DNA from: Kosakonia sacchari SP1
GTDB lineage: Bacteria; Pseudomonadota; Gammaproteobacteria; Enterobacterales; Enterobacteriaceae
Assembly: GCF_000300455.3 (NCBI RefSeq)
Contig: NZ_CP007215.2
Coordinates: forward strand, 3,472,001-3,536,000
Length of the DNA stretch: 64,000 nucleotides
Direction: 5' to 3'
Below the pieces are notes generated by a model that was given only the letters and a program-made list of their open reading frames with translations, was not told where the DNA came from and ran no database searches. This document shows positions 8,075 through 16,422 of the stretch, piece by piece (the first letter of the stretch is position 1; each line of letters begins with the position of its first letter). Position numbers and translations under genes: made by a program.

Positions 8075-8821
8075 ATGCTCAAGCGCCTGTTAATGCTGAC
8101 CCTGCTTCCGCTGACTCTGCACGCCGAAGAACTGCCCGCGCCGGTAAAAGCCATTGAAAAGCAAGGCATCACCATCATTAAATCCTTCGACGCGCCCGGT
8201 GGCATGAAAGGCTACCTCGGCAAATATCAGGAGATGGGCGTCACCATTTACGTCACGCCGGATGGTAAACACGCTATCTCCGGCTATATGTACGACGACG
8301 CAGGCACCAATCTGAGCGAAAAGTTGATCGCCAAAGAGATTTACGCCCCAGCGGGCCGTGCGCTGTGGCAGCAGATGGAAAAAGCCGACTGGCTGCTGGA
8401 TGGCAAAAAAGAGGCACCGCGCGTGGTATACGTCTTTGCCGACCCGTATTGCCCGTACTGCAAACAGTTCTGGCAGCAGGCGCGTCCGTGGGTGGAGTCC
8501 GGCAAAGTGCAGATCCGCACGTTGCTGGTTGGTGTGATCAAACCGGAAAGCCCGGCGGCCGCGGCAGCGATTATGAGCGCAAAAGATCCGGCGAAAAGCT
8601 GGCACGATTTTGAACAATCCAATGGAAAAATGGCGCTAACACTGCCGAAAAGCGTACCGCCGGAAATGATGAAAAAGCTCAATATCAACCAGAAAATCAT
8701 GGACGATCTTGGCGCGAACGCCACGCCTGCCATTTACTACATGAATGAAGACAACGTGTTACAGCAGGAAGTCGGTTTGCCGGACGCGGAAAAACTGAAA
8801 ACCATCATGGGCGAGAAATAA
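8075..8821 (+). CDS. dsbG: Thiol:disulfide interchange protein DsbG
   Basis: This encodes 248 residues with a short signal peptide ([19 protein letters not shown]). The start at 8075 is chosen because AAGGA precedes it. The thioredoxin-like domain has the active site [11 protein letters not shown] and a cis-proline segment NATPAIYY (Thr-Pro, typical of DsbG). The N-terminal part is the dimerisation domain. DsbG protects single cysteines of periplasmic proteins from over-oxidation and works with DsbD. It is divergent from ahpC and convergent with ybdL, with only 31 bp to the ybdL stop. Confidence 0.95.
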   Translation: MLKRLLMLTLLPLTLHAEELPAPVKAIEKQGITIIKSFDAPGGMKGYLGKYQEMGVTIYVTPDGKHAISGYMYDDAGTNLSEKLIAKEIYAPAGRALWQQMEKADWLLDGKKEAPRVVYVFADPYCPYCKQFWQQARPWVESGKVQIRTLLVGVIKPESPAAAAAIMSAKDPAKSWHDFEQSNGKMALTLPKSVPPEMMKKLNINQKIMDDLGANATPAIYYMNEDNVLQQEVGLPDAEKLKTIMGEK

Positions 8822-8852
8822 CGGCGGCGCAGGCAGCACCGCCGTTTACGTG

Positions 8853-10013
8853 TTACAGCTTACACAGGCGCTCTGCTGCCGCCAGCAGCGTCGACTCCTG
8901 TTTGGCAAAGCACAGGCGAATCAGCTTGTGCGGGAAGGGATCGGCGCAGAACACCGACAGCGGGATCGCCGCCACACCCACCTCTTTGGTCAGCCACTGG
9001 CAGAAACTCACATCATCAAGATCGGAAACCGCACTGTAATCCGCCAGCAGGAAGTAAGTGCCCTCGCACGGTAAAATCTCCAGCTTGCTGTGGCTGAGCG
9101 CATTGACCAGCACATCGCGCCGCGCGCGGTAAAATTCCGGTAGATCACGATAATGTTCCGGCGCGGCGCGCAGCATATCCGCCAGCGCCAGTTGCGCCGG
9201 AGTATTCACCGAGAATGTCAGATACTGATGTACCTTGCGCAGCTCCGCGCTAATGGCGGCAGGTGCCACGCAGTAACCCACTTTCCAGCCGGTCATATGG
9301 TAAGTTTTGCCGAATGACGACACCGCCACCGCCCGCTCGCGCAGTTGCGGATGCGCCAGCACGCTGGCATGGCCCTCTTCGGCAAAACAGATGTGCTCAT
9401 AAACTTCATCGCTCAGAACATAAATTTCGCGCCCGGCAATCGCCTGCCATAACGCAGTGAAATCCGCCTTTTGCCACACCGTGGCTGATGGATTGTGCGG
9501 CGTGTTCAGAATCACCAACCGCGTGCGATCGCTGAGCAGCCCCGCAAACTGCTGCCAGTCGACGCGAAAATGCGGCGGTTGCAGCGCAATGCGTTTCAGC
9601 ACCCCGCCGGAAAGCTCGACCGCTGGCGCGTAACTGTCATAGCTCGGATCAAAGCAGATCACCTCATCGCCCTGGCGCACCAGCGCAGTAATCGCCGCGT
9701 ACAACGCTTCGGTCGCCCCGGCGGTGACGGTGATATCGGTATTCACATCCGGTTTATGCCCGTACAGCGCGGCCGTTTTATCGGCAATCGCTTCACGCAG
9801 CGCCTGCACACCAGTCATCGGCGCGTACTGATTCGCCCCCTGCGCTACGTGGAACGCTAAACGCTCCTGTAAATAGCGCGGGCCGTCGAAATCCGGGAAG
9901 CCTTGCGACAGATTAATCGCCTGGTGCTGCTGCGCCAGGGCGCTCATTTGCGTAAAGATGGTGGTGCCAAGCGCGGGAAGTTTACTTTGTGGAATCAGTG
10001 CGTTATTGCTCAT
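8853..10013 (-). CDS. ybdL: Methionine aminotransferase YbdL (MtnE role in methionine salvage)
   Basis: This is a 386-residue fold-type I PLP enzyme. Visible motifs are the substrate-loop LSQGFPDFDGP, NTPHNPSATVW with the PLP-contacting Asn, and the Schiff-base lysine in VSSFGKTYHMTGWK. YbdL acts on methionine and aromatic amino acids. In Klebsiella-type salvage it performs the last step, transaminating 2-keto-4-methylthiobutyrate to methionine. It is divergent from mtnBCD across 116 bp containing MetJ boxes, which strongly supports this role here. Confidence 0.92.
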   Translation of the reverse strand: MSNNALIPQSKLPALGTTIFTQMSALAQQHQAINLSQGFPDFDGPRYLQERLAFHVAQGANQYAPMTGVQALREAIADKTAALYGHKPDVNTDITVTAGATEALYAAITALVRQGDEVICFDPSYDSYAPAVELSGGVLKRIALQPPHFRVDWQQFAGLLSDRTRLVILNTPHNPSATVWQKADFTALWQAIAGREIYVLSDEVYEHICFAEEGHASVLAHPQLRERAVAVSSFGKTYHMTGWKVGYCVAPAAISAELRKVHQYLTFSVNTPAQLALADMLRAAPEHYRDLPEFYRARRDVLVNALSHSKLEILPCEGTYFLLADYSAVSDLDDVSFCQWLTKEVGVAAIPLSVFCADPFPHKLIRLCFAKQESTLLAAAERLCKL

Positions 10014-10080
10014 TATTAGCTGCCTGCCTGTTATACGCGTGTTGCCGCCACTATAACACGATGCTAGTATTTGGCAATCA

Positions 10081-10096
10081 AGACGCTTAGACGTCT
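10081..10096. promoter_or_regulatory. MetJ operator (two adjacent met boxes) between ybdL and mtnB
   Basis: AGACGCTTAGACGTCT consists of one degenerate and one perfect met box (consensus AGACGTCT), tandem without spacing as MetJ requires. It lies 34 bp before mtnB and 68 bp before ybdL, so it could control both directions. A similar arrangement occurs at 43518-43533 between mtnA and mtnK. Confidence 0.85.
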
Positions 10097-10129
10097 ATAC
10101 GATAACAATATTCCTTATAAGGAAGGGTG

Positions 10130-10744
10130 ATGACAGACAACCTGCAACTCCAACAACTCGTCGCCGCCTGCCACTGGATCGGCGCCCAAGGCTGGGCGCC
10201 AGCCACCGGCGGGAATATGTCCGTGCGCCAGGACGCCGACTGGTGCTGGCTAAGCGAATCCGGCAAAGACAAAGGCAGCCTGACGACCGGGGACTTTTTG
10301 CAGGTTTCCATTGCCGATAACCACGCGCCCTCCGGCCGTAAACCCTCGGCGGAAACCGGCCTGCACACGCTGATTTACCGCCTCTACCCGGACGCCAACG
10401 CCGTATTGCACGTACACACCGTGAACGCGACGGTGCTCTCGCGGGTGGAAAAATCCCCTGTCCTGCATCTGAACGGTTTTGAGATGCAAAAATCCCTGAG
10501 CGGCCAGACCACGCACCTGGACACCGTGCCGGTGGCCATTTTCGACAACGACCAGGATATCGACGCGCTGGCGGCTCGCATCGCCGACTATGCGCAGACA
10601 CATCCGCTGCGCTATGGTTTTCTGCTACGTGGCCACGGGCTAACCTGCTGGGGGCGCGATGTCGCCGAAGCCCGCCGCCACCTGGAAGGGCTGGAGTTTT
10701 TATTTGAATGCGAAATGCAGCGTCGCCTGCTGGAGAGATCATGA
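10130..10744 (+). CDS. mtnB: Methylthioribulose-1-phosphate dehydratase MtnB
   Basis: This 204-residue class II aldolase-family enzyme dehydrates 5-methylthioribulose-1-phosphate to the 2,3-diketo compound. Family features include the N-terminal ATGGNMSVR, the zinc-binding HVHTVNAT and the later GHGLTCWG histidine. ATG 10130 is preferred to the GTG immediately before it; AAGGAAGG precedes both. Its stop codon overlaps the mtnC start (ATGA), so mtnB-mtnC-mtnD form a tightly coupled operon behind the MetJ boxes. Confidence 0.95.
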   Translation: MTDNLQLQQLVAACHWIGAQGWAPATGGNMSVRQDADWCWLSESGKDKGSLTTGDFLQVSIADNHAPSGRKPSAETGLHTLIYRLYPDANAVLHVHTVNATVLSRVEKSPVLHLNGFEMQKSLSGQTTHLDTVPVAIFDNDQDIDALAARIADYAQTHPLRYGFLLRGHGLTCWGRDVAEARRHLEGLEFLFECEMQRRLLERS

Positions 10745-11430
10745 TCCGCGCTATCGTTACCGATATTGAAGGCACCACCAGTGATATCCGTTTTGTGCAT
10801 AACGTCCTGTTCCCTTACGCCCGTGAACGCCTGGCGGCGTTTGTCACGGCGGAGCAGTACAACGAGCCGGTGAGCACCATCCTGGATAATCTGCGGGAAG
10901 AGATCGCCCAGCCACAAGCCAGCATCGCCGAACTGATTGAGGTGCTGTTTGCTTTTATGGATGAAGATCGCAAATCAACGGCGCTGAAAGCGTTGCAGGG
11001 CATTATCTGGCGCGACGGTTATGTGAACGGCGATTTCAAAGGCCACCTTTACCCGGACGTGTTGCCCCAGCTTGAGAAATGGAAAGCGCAGGGTGTTGAT
11101 CTGTATGTATATTCCTCTGGCTCGGTGGCGGCGCAAAAACTGTTATTTGGCTACAGCGACGAAGGTGATATTACTCCTCTGTTCAGCGGGTATTTCGACA
11201 CGCTAGTTGGCGCGAAACGCGACGTGCAGTCGTACCGCAATATTGCCGCACAGATTGGGCTGCCGCCCGCGTCCATTTTGTTCCTCTCCGATATTCACCA
11301 GGAGCTGGACGCCGCCGAAGCGGCAGGTTTTCGCACCACGCAACTGATTCGCGGCGATGATGACGCAGCCAGCCATCATTACCAGGTTCCCTCTTTCAGC
11401 AACATTAAGCCGGAGCAGATCCCTTCATGA
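10741..11430 (+). CDS. mtnC: Enolase-phosphatase MtnC
   Basis: This 229-residue HAD-superfamily enzyme has the nucleophile motif [12 protein letters not shown] at the N-terminus, [11 protein letters not shown] as motif II and [13 protein letters not shown] as the acidic motif. It enolises and dephosphorylates 2,3-diketo-5-methylthiopentyl-1-phosphate to yield the acireductone. The start codon overlaps mtnB and its stop overlaps mtnD (both ATGA), which indicates translational coupling. The length is normal for the bifunctional bacterial enzyme. Confidence 0.96.
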   Translation: MIRAIVTDIEGTTSDIRFVHNVLFPYARERLAAFVTAEQYNEPVSTILDNLREEIAQPQASIAELIEVLFAFMDEDRKSTALKALQGIIWRDGYVNGDFKGHLYPDVLPQLEKWKAQGVDLYVYSSGSVAAQKLLFGYSDEGDITPLFSGYFDTLVGAKRDVQSYRNIAAQIGLPPASILFLSDIHQELDAAEAAGFRTTQLIRGDDDAASHHYQVPSFSNIKPEQIPS

Positions 11431-11969
11431 GCGCACTGACGATTTACACCGATACCGATGCCAGCACGCCGGTGTGGCACAGCACCGACGCCGCAGAGAT
11501 CCAGCAAAAACTGAACGCCAAAGGTGTGCGTTTTGAACGCTGGCAGGCCGACCGCGATCTCGGCACAAACCCGACACCGGAGACGGTGATCACCGCTTAT
11601 CAGCACGCCATCGACAAACTGGTGGCCGAGAAAGGTTATCAGAGCTGGGATGTGATCAGCCTGCGCGCCGACAACCCGCAGAAAGAGGCGATGCGCGCCA
11701 AATTCCTTAACGAACACACGCATGGCGAAGATGAAGTGCGCTTCTTTGTGGAAGGCGCTGGCTTGTTTTGCCTGCACATCGGCAGCGACGTTTACCAGGT
11801 GCTGTGCGAGAAAAACGACCTGATTTCCGTCCCCGCCGGAACCCCGCACTGGTTTGATATGGGCTCAGAGCCAAACTTCACGGCGATCAGGATTTTTGAT
11901 AATCCCGAAGGGTGGATCGCGCAGTTTACCGGCAGTGAAATTGCGGACGGGTATCCGCGGTTGGGTTAA
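11427..11969 (+). CDS. mtnD: Acireductone dioxygenase MtnD
   Basis: This 180-residue cupin carries the metal-binding [11 protein letters not shown] (His-x-His-x4-Glu) and the downstream histidine in [11 protein letters not shown]. With Fe2+ it makes 2-keto-4-methylthiobutyrate, which YbdL converts to methionine. With Ni2+ the family makes an off-pathway product and CO. It is the last gene of the mtnBCD operon. The GC-rich conserved block ends here and AT-rich foreign-looking DNA begins within about 100 bp. Confidence 0.96.
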   Translation: MSALTIYTDTDASTPVWHSTDAAEIQQKLNAKGVRFERWQADRDLGTNPTPETVITAYQHAIDKLVAEKGYQSWDVISLRADNPQKEAMRAKFLNEHTHGEDEVRFFVEGAGLFCLHIGSDVYQVLCEKNDLISVPAGTPHWFDMGSEPNFTAIRIFDNPEGWIAQFTGSEIADGYPRLG

Positions 11970-12061
11970 GCTTTTTTATTCTTCCAGAAATAGCTGTAAT
12001 TAAATGTTGCAATAAATTATCTTTTGAATGTAAAGGCATAGACAACTATGCCTTTATTACA

Positions 12062-12937
12062 TTAACCTACTAACCTTAATTCACCCTCATATCTCTGTAG
12101 GATGTTTTTTATTTTGCTGTATAAATTAGTCTGTTCGAAATGTTGCGAGGAATAATAAAGCCGAAGGTTCCTTTCTATTTTATCCTGATTGATGTTTTTG
12201 TCATTTGTAAAAGCGCCTTTATAAAGTTTACTTAAAACATTCGTAAAATCATGTCCATTGCAGATATGGAGTATATCTACCGCTTTACTTTTATATTCAT
12301 TGTAAAGTCTCAATATATAATCTCTATCTATTTCTTTTTTATATCGCCTCAATACACTATCAATAAAAGCGTTTTTATCAAAAATTATTCTAAAATCATC
12401 GAAATGCAAAAAAAGTTCTACATCTAAGCTCGCAAAATTAAAACCAAAATCATGTTCGATATTTATCCATTTCAAAATACCAATATGATAACAAACATCC
12501 AATATATTCTTTTCAATTTCTGATATTAGAGTGTTTTCATCAATATGCTCATAACTTTTTGGGTTTGTGTATTCGAAGAAAAACTTCCTCATAAACCCGC
12601 AGTTAATCATCATAACTTCAATATCATGGAAATCGGTTAGAAATATATCTTTATAAGTTCGTTCTAATATCAAATCGAAATCTGCATCACATACTCCATA
12701 GACTTTATCATTACCTGCTTCACGTAATTTGCGTACAGATTCAATAACCGAAATCTTGCCCTTACAAGGTGAGTCATAATGAATAGAATCATGAAGTTTC
12801 ATACATTTAAAAAAACTTATATCTGTTCTACCCTCCACTACAATTAATATCTTCCCAGAATATTTCTCACTTTTGAATAAGAGCATCATTGAACCAACCC
12901 AATCAAGTTCTGTCGTACTCTCTTTTAATGACTTCAT
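12062..12937 (-). CDS. DUF4435 (TOPRIM-like) effector of a PARIS-like defence pair, AriB-like
   Basis: This 291-residue protein shows the DUF4435/TOPRIM layout: KILIVVEGRTDISFF (Glu-35 and Asp-39), then VYGVCDADFD (Asp-84, 86, 88) and FHDIEVMMI. These are the acidic residues expected of a TOPRIM nuclease core. It lies 3 bp downstream of an AAA ATPase gene on the same strand, and together they match the AriA-AriB order of PARIS. In PARIS, AriA holds AriB until a phage anti-restriction protein releases it; AriB then cleaves host tRNA. The gene is AT-rich and intact. Other AAA/DUF4435 pairs exist, so the PARIS name is probable rather than certain. Confidence 0.72.
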   Translation of the reverse strand: MKSLKESTTELDWVGSMMLLFKSEKYSGKILIVVEGRTDISFFKCMKLHDSIHYDSPCKGKISVIESVRKLREAGNDKVYGVCDADFDLILERTYKDIFLTDFHDIEVMMINCGFMRKFFFEYTNPKSYEHIDENTLISEIEKNILDVCYHIGILKWINIEHDFGFNFASLDVELFLHFDDFRIIFDKNAFIDSVLRRYKKEIDRDYILRLYNEYKSKAVDILHICNGHDFTNVLSKLYKGAFTNDKNINQDKIERNLRLYYSSQHFEQTNLYSKIKNILQRYEGELRLVG

Positions 12938-12940
12938 AAT

Positions 12941-14152
12941 CTAAATCCCCTCCCCACTCATATCAAACAAGTCATGAGTAAGATCCCAGCGGGTGTTTAT
13001 TATCGTAGGTGAGTGCGTTGCAATTAACACATTAATTGGCTTATTAATTTTTTGTATTTTACTTACAGCTTCAAGGAAAATTTTTTGCCAAGCAACGTGA
13101 AGGGAAATCTCGGGCTCATCAATCAGGATTACTGTCTTTTCTTTAGGTTTAAAGATCATATCATAATAAATTATGACCTGATTTTGCTCACCGGAAGATA
13201 AGCTATTTAAGGGAATAATTTCATTCTCATTACCTTCTTCAACAAAATAAAAACCTCTTTCTTTATTAACTTTTATTTTTTTAAAAGATAAAACACTATC
13301 ACTAATTATATTGACAAATAAATCTATTTTTTTATACAAATCAGCATACGGCTCAAGTTTTTTTAATGCATCGGCAACATATAAATTTAGTACCTCACCG
13401 TAAGCCGCAGAAATTTCCGAAGAAAGGAAATAATTAGATGAAAAACCATCATCTGACTCAATTAGTTCATATTTTAGTAAATCATCTTTTATATCCTGCA
13501 GCCCCCTAAGCCTTTCTGTAATATTTATGTATCTACTTCCACCCACTGAATTCTCTATTTTTTCAAAAAGCCTAGTCGGAAAAGATGAATCTAATTTCTG
13601 AGAAGTGATCGAAGCATTTAATGAAACTTTCGCCATTCTTTTTCTTAGATCTTCCGCTAATTGACTTATTTTAATTTTTTTTGAATCCAAATCTTGCAGT
13701 CACTGAGCTTTAATAAAGATAGATGTAATATCACCAAAGTATGACAAAAAAACATCTGGTTTTAACCCTAAAAAGTCATTTTTTGTATCAAGACTTTTTA
13801 GACGCAGTTCTATTTTCTCACCTTTATCATCTACATAGTAAATATCCTTATCATTAGATATCTCTTCATTTATATGCTCAACTGTTACTCTATCTGCTTT
13901 TAAATCTGACAAAGTTATCATTAAATTTGTATGATTTCTTTCAATACTTATTGAGAGGCCACCAACAAATGATAAATAAATCGATTTGAATTTTATACTA
14001 GATAAGTTCTTGAAATCGTTTTTTAGGATAGAATCAATTATTCTTAAAAGCATTGTTTTACCATAACCATTTGGCCCAGTAATAATGCTTATATCTTGTG
14101 ACTCCAAAATAAGGTTGTAATCTAAACGTCCAAACAACCCTTTAACAATCAT
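12941..14152 (-). pseudogene. AAA15-type ABC ATPase (AriA-like) interrupted by an in-frame TGA
   Basis: Two open stretches (14152-13700 and 13690-12941) lie in the same frame, separated only by TGA at 13702-13700 and three sense codons. Together they give one 403-codon protein. The first part has Walker A (GPNGYGKT, residues 26-33). The second has the ABC signature LSSGEQNQ, Walker B VILIDEPEISLH and a histidine switch IATHSPTI. The stop sits in IKAQ-stop-LQ, where many such ATPases have QRL, so a single CGA to TGA change would explain it. No frame is lost. It is either a nonsense mutation, a read-through codon or a sequencing error. A TTG at 13690 could restart translation poorly. Confidence 0.72.
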
Positions 14153-14446
14153 AGCCTTATAGACATTCCTTATGACCTCTATGATCTGATGAATACTATC
14201 ATTCTACGTATAACATATATATTTCCAAAAATTCATCACTACATCGCACTCTTTAACTTGAGGAAAATAACTGTTAACCGTAATGGTAGCATGACTATTT
14301 CTGCACAAAAAAAATTATTATATTCGTATTATCAGATTTCGCTAGCATGTCATTGCCGAGATTTTAGAAATTGATGTTTTATCATATCGATAGCATTATT
14401 TTCGTTAATTATATACCAACCTAATAATACACCATAGCAAATATAA

Positions 14447-14674
14447 TCAACGAATATTGTTTATGACTTTACTTGGCTCGATTCCCACTAATCTCGCCAA
14501 ATGTACAAACTCGACCACATCTAATCTTCTTTCACCACTCTCAATTTTGGCGATAAAGGATTGTGGACGGCCGAGTGCTTCGGCAAGCTGCGCCTGCGTG
14601 ATGCCGCGTTCTTTGCGAGCTCTTTTGAGGGCGATGATAACGCGTTGGTACTCTTCTGAATAAATGGAGGCCAT
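14447..14674 (-). CDS. Small XRE-family helix-turn-helix regulator
   Basis: This encodes 75 residues. The start MASIYSEEYQRV at 14674 is chosen because AAGGAA precedes it and because it gives a single HTH_3 domain. The helix-turn-helix is ITQAQLAEALGRPQSFIAKI, followed by the usual ESGERRLDVVEFVHLARLV. It is divergent from a Ner-like gene across 107 bp containing an inverted repeat, as in phage immunity switches. It may repress itself and the divergent gene. Confidence 0.8.
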   Translation of the reverse strand: MASIYSEEYQRVIIALKRARKERGITQAQLAEALGRPQSFIAKIESGERRLDVVEFVHLARLVGIEPSKVINNIR

Positions 14675-14727
14675 AAAATCGATTCCTTGAAAAATATCCT
14701 GAAATCGAATATCTATCGGTTGCCTTT

Positions 14728-14746
14728 TTATCCCAAAACAGGATAA
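14728..14746. promoter_or_regulatory. Inverted repeat, candidate operator between the two HTH genes
   Basis: TTATCC-N7-GGATAA is a perfect 6-bp inverted repeat with a two-turn-compatible spacing, in the middle of the divergent promoter region. It is a likely binding site for one of the flanking regulators. Confidence 0.45.
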
Positions 14747-14781
14747 TTGAGCACATAACAACCACGTGTAAGGAGAACACA

Positions 14782-15036
14782 ATGGAAGATCAGAACTGGC
14801 ATCCAGCAGATATCATTGCCGCATTGAAAAAACGTGGCACCAGTCTGGCGGCGTTGTCTCGCGAATCAGGATTATCCTCATCAACACTGGCGAACGCACT
14901 GTCAAGACCGTGGCCAAAAGGTGAGTATTTAATCGCTCAGGCACTGAATATAGCGCCGGAAACGATATGGCCAGATCGCTATAGGGATCAAAAAGGAAAC
15001 AAAATTGAACGTCGCTTTCGCAAAGCCTTTCGTTGA
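14782..15036 (+). CDS. Ner/SfsB-like winged DNA-binding protein
   Basis: This 84-residue protein begins MEDQNWHPADIIAALKKRG and contains TSLAALSRESGLSSSTLANA, then a basic tail (IERRFRKAFR). This is the layout of the Ner family (phage Mu Ner, host SfsB/Nlp), which are small Cro-like regulators. AAGGAG lies close upstream of the ATG. Its stop overlaps the region of the next small gene. Together with the divergent XRE gene it looks like the control switch of a lost or degraded mobile element. Confidence 0.8.
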   Translation: MEDQNWHPADIIAALKKRGTSLAALSRESGLSSSTLANALSRPWPKGEYLIAQALNIAPETIWPDRYRDQKGNKIERRFRKAFR

Positions 15037-15038
15037 TT

Positions 15039-15227
15039 ATGCTTTATAAACAAAAGGTTATTGTTTTACCTCCTTGCTCTCTTCCACTTGAGGGGAGAGC
15101 AAAATACGTTAAGCTGATGCTGAATGAAGATTCTTGGTATCGGGTGATTAACGCCATTGAAAATCCCCCCAAACCCAATGAAAAACTCAAGCAAGCAGCC
15201 AAACGGCTGTCGAAAATCAAATCCTGA
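15039..15227 (+). pseudogene. Fragment of a DUF1778 (TacA-type) antitoxin
   Basis: The 62-residue product ends LMLNEDSWYRVINAIENPPK then PNEKLKQAAKRLSKIKS. This matches the C-terminal part of DUF1778 antitoxins, where an E-x-W segment is followed by an NPPxPNxxL motif that contacts the GNAT toxin. The N-terminal ribbon-helix-helix DNA-binding part is missing, and no GNAT toxin gene follows. The gene starts 2 bp after the ner-like stop. It may be a decayed remnant, or a translated small protein of unknown use. Confidence 0.5.
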
Positions 15228-15386
15228 GGGTGATTCCCTCCTTAAATTGATAGCTTCCCTTCAAAGAAAAATTACCAGCCTGACCGTTTTGCTACCATTA
15301 TCAAACTTCCCCGCGCCCCGCACTGGCAATCTCCCCCGTCACAGGCAACACTCTGTAAGCTGCCAGCACATATAAAGGAGCAAAAC

Positions 15387-15959
15387 ATGACGGGTGATTT
15401 TTACTGGATTAACGAACCGCAGCAGTGGCGCGAAACGCAGGGCAAAGTGGAAGTGGTGACCGATGGAAGCACCGATTTCTGGCGTAAAACCTGGTACGGA
15501 TTTGAGCGTTTCAGCGGCCACGGTTTTGTGCGCGATGTGACGGGTGATTTCACCTTTCAGGTGCGGATACAGGCGCGGTTTTCCGAGCTGTATGACCAGG
15601 CGGGCCTGTTGTTGGTCGCGGACGAGCAGAACTGGTTAAAAGCCGGGATTGAGTTTAACGATGGCGCGCCAGCCATCGGCAGCGTGCTGACGCAGGGTTA
15701 TTCGGACTGGGCGACCGGTATTTTCCCCGGTGACGCGGGCGATTTCTGGCTGCGCCTGAGCCGCAAAGGCGACGCGCTACGGCTGCAATACTCCACCGAT
15801 GGGCGCGTCTGGCCCCTGCTGCGGCTGTGTCATTTTCCGCATTCGCGCTGCGCGATGGGTGTGATGTGCTGCACGCCGGAACGAGCCGGGCAGGAAGTCG
15901 CGTTTTCAGATATGACGCTCACGCCGTTGCTGGAGAAAGATCTGCACGACTTGAGCTAG
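15387..15959 (+). CDS. DUF1349 family protein (concanavalin-like fold)
   Basis: This 190-residue cytoplasmic protein (no signal peptide) has the usual DUF1349 features: TDFWRKTWYGF, GDFTFQVRIQARFSELYDQA and GLLLVADEQNWLKAGIEF, then WLRLSRKGDALRLQYSTDG. The fold is a beta-sandwich of the concanavalin A type, similar to glycan-binding modules, but the function is unknown. AAAGGAG precedes the ATG. GC content returns to the host level here, which suggests that the AT-rich insertion ends between about 15.0 and 15.35 kb. Confidence 0.85.
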   Translation: MTGDFYWINEPQQWRETQGKVEVVTDGSTDFWRKTWYGFERFSGHGFVRDVTGDFTFQVRIQARFSELYDQAGLLLVADEQNWLKAGIEFNDGAPAIGSVLTQGYSDWATGIFPGDAGDFWLRLSRKGDALRLQYSTDGRVWPLLRLCHFPHSRCAMGVMCCTPERAGQEVAFSDMTLTPLLEKDLHDLS

Positions 15960-16422
15960 TTTCGCCATGCTTCCACCGGGGATCACCGTTTCGTTTTCCG
16001 TTCGGTGACAACCAACAACACAGGCGACCGAAAGAGTGGTTTATACGTTTCGGTTGCCAGAAAACGGAAAGCTCACACACCGTTAGAAATATCGCTTCCC
16101 TAATTATTTACCTCATAAGTAATTTGCTTTGCTACATGATATTTCAGTGCAGCTAAATGATGCCGTTAAATATCGACAACCAATACAGGATATATTATTT
16201 GAAAAATTACAAACCATCATAAATATATTATATAAACCCGACATCACATCTTTTATTAAAAAGCTTACTGATTGTATTTTATGGTCATTTTTAACGTTCA
16301 TTAACTAGCTAACTAAAAAACAAAACCCACCTCTCTTTTTATTAAATCATCTATGAAGGTTTCGCTTTAGTCGCCGATAAAAATAGAGTTCACCCTGGAT
16401 ATGGAAAGCACCTGAGGCCGTT
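15960..16422. other. AT-rich upstream region of the chemoreceptor gene
   Basis: This is 463 bp without a supportable gene. It is AT-rich and contains the sigma-28 promoter at 16354-16380. An antisense 62-codon frame (16113-16301) has no ribosome-binding site or recognisable features. Confidence 0.5.
16354..16380 (+). promoter_or_regulatory. Flagellar sigma-28 (FliA) promoter
   Basis: TGAAGGTT (consensus TAAAGTTT, 6 of 8) is followed by exactly 11 bp and then a perfect GCCGATAA -10 element. It lies 43 bp before the chemoreceptor ATG, as expected for a class 3 flagellar-regulon promoter. Confidence 0.85.

Noticed and set aside
14189-14374. 61-codon frame upstream of the ATPase gene
   Set aside because: It lies in very AT-rich DNA where such frames occur by chance, with no ribosome-binding site; it sits where the promoter of the defence pair is expected.
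16113-16301. 62-codon antisense frame upstream of the chemoreceptor
   Set aside because: It lies in AT-rich promoter DNA with no supporting signals.
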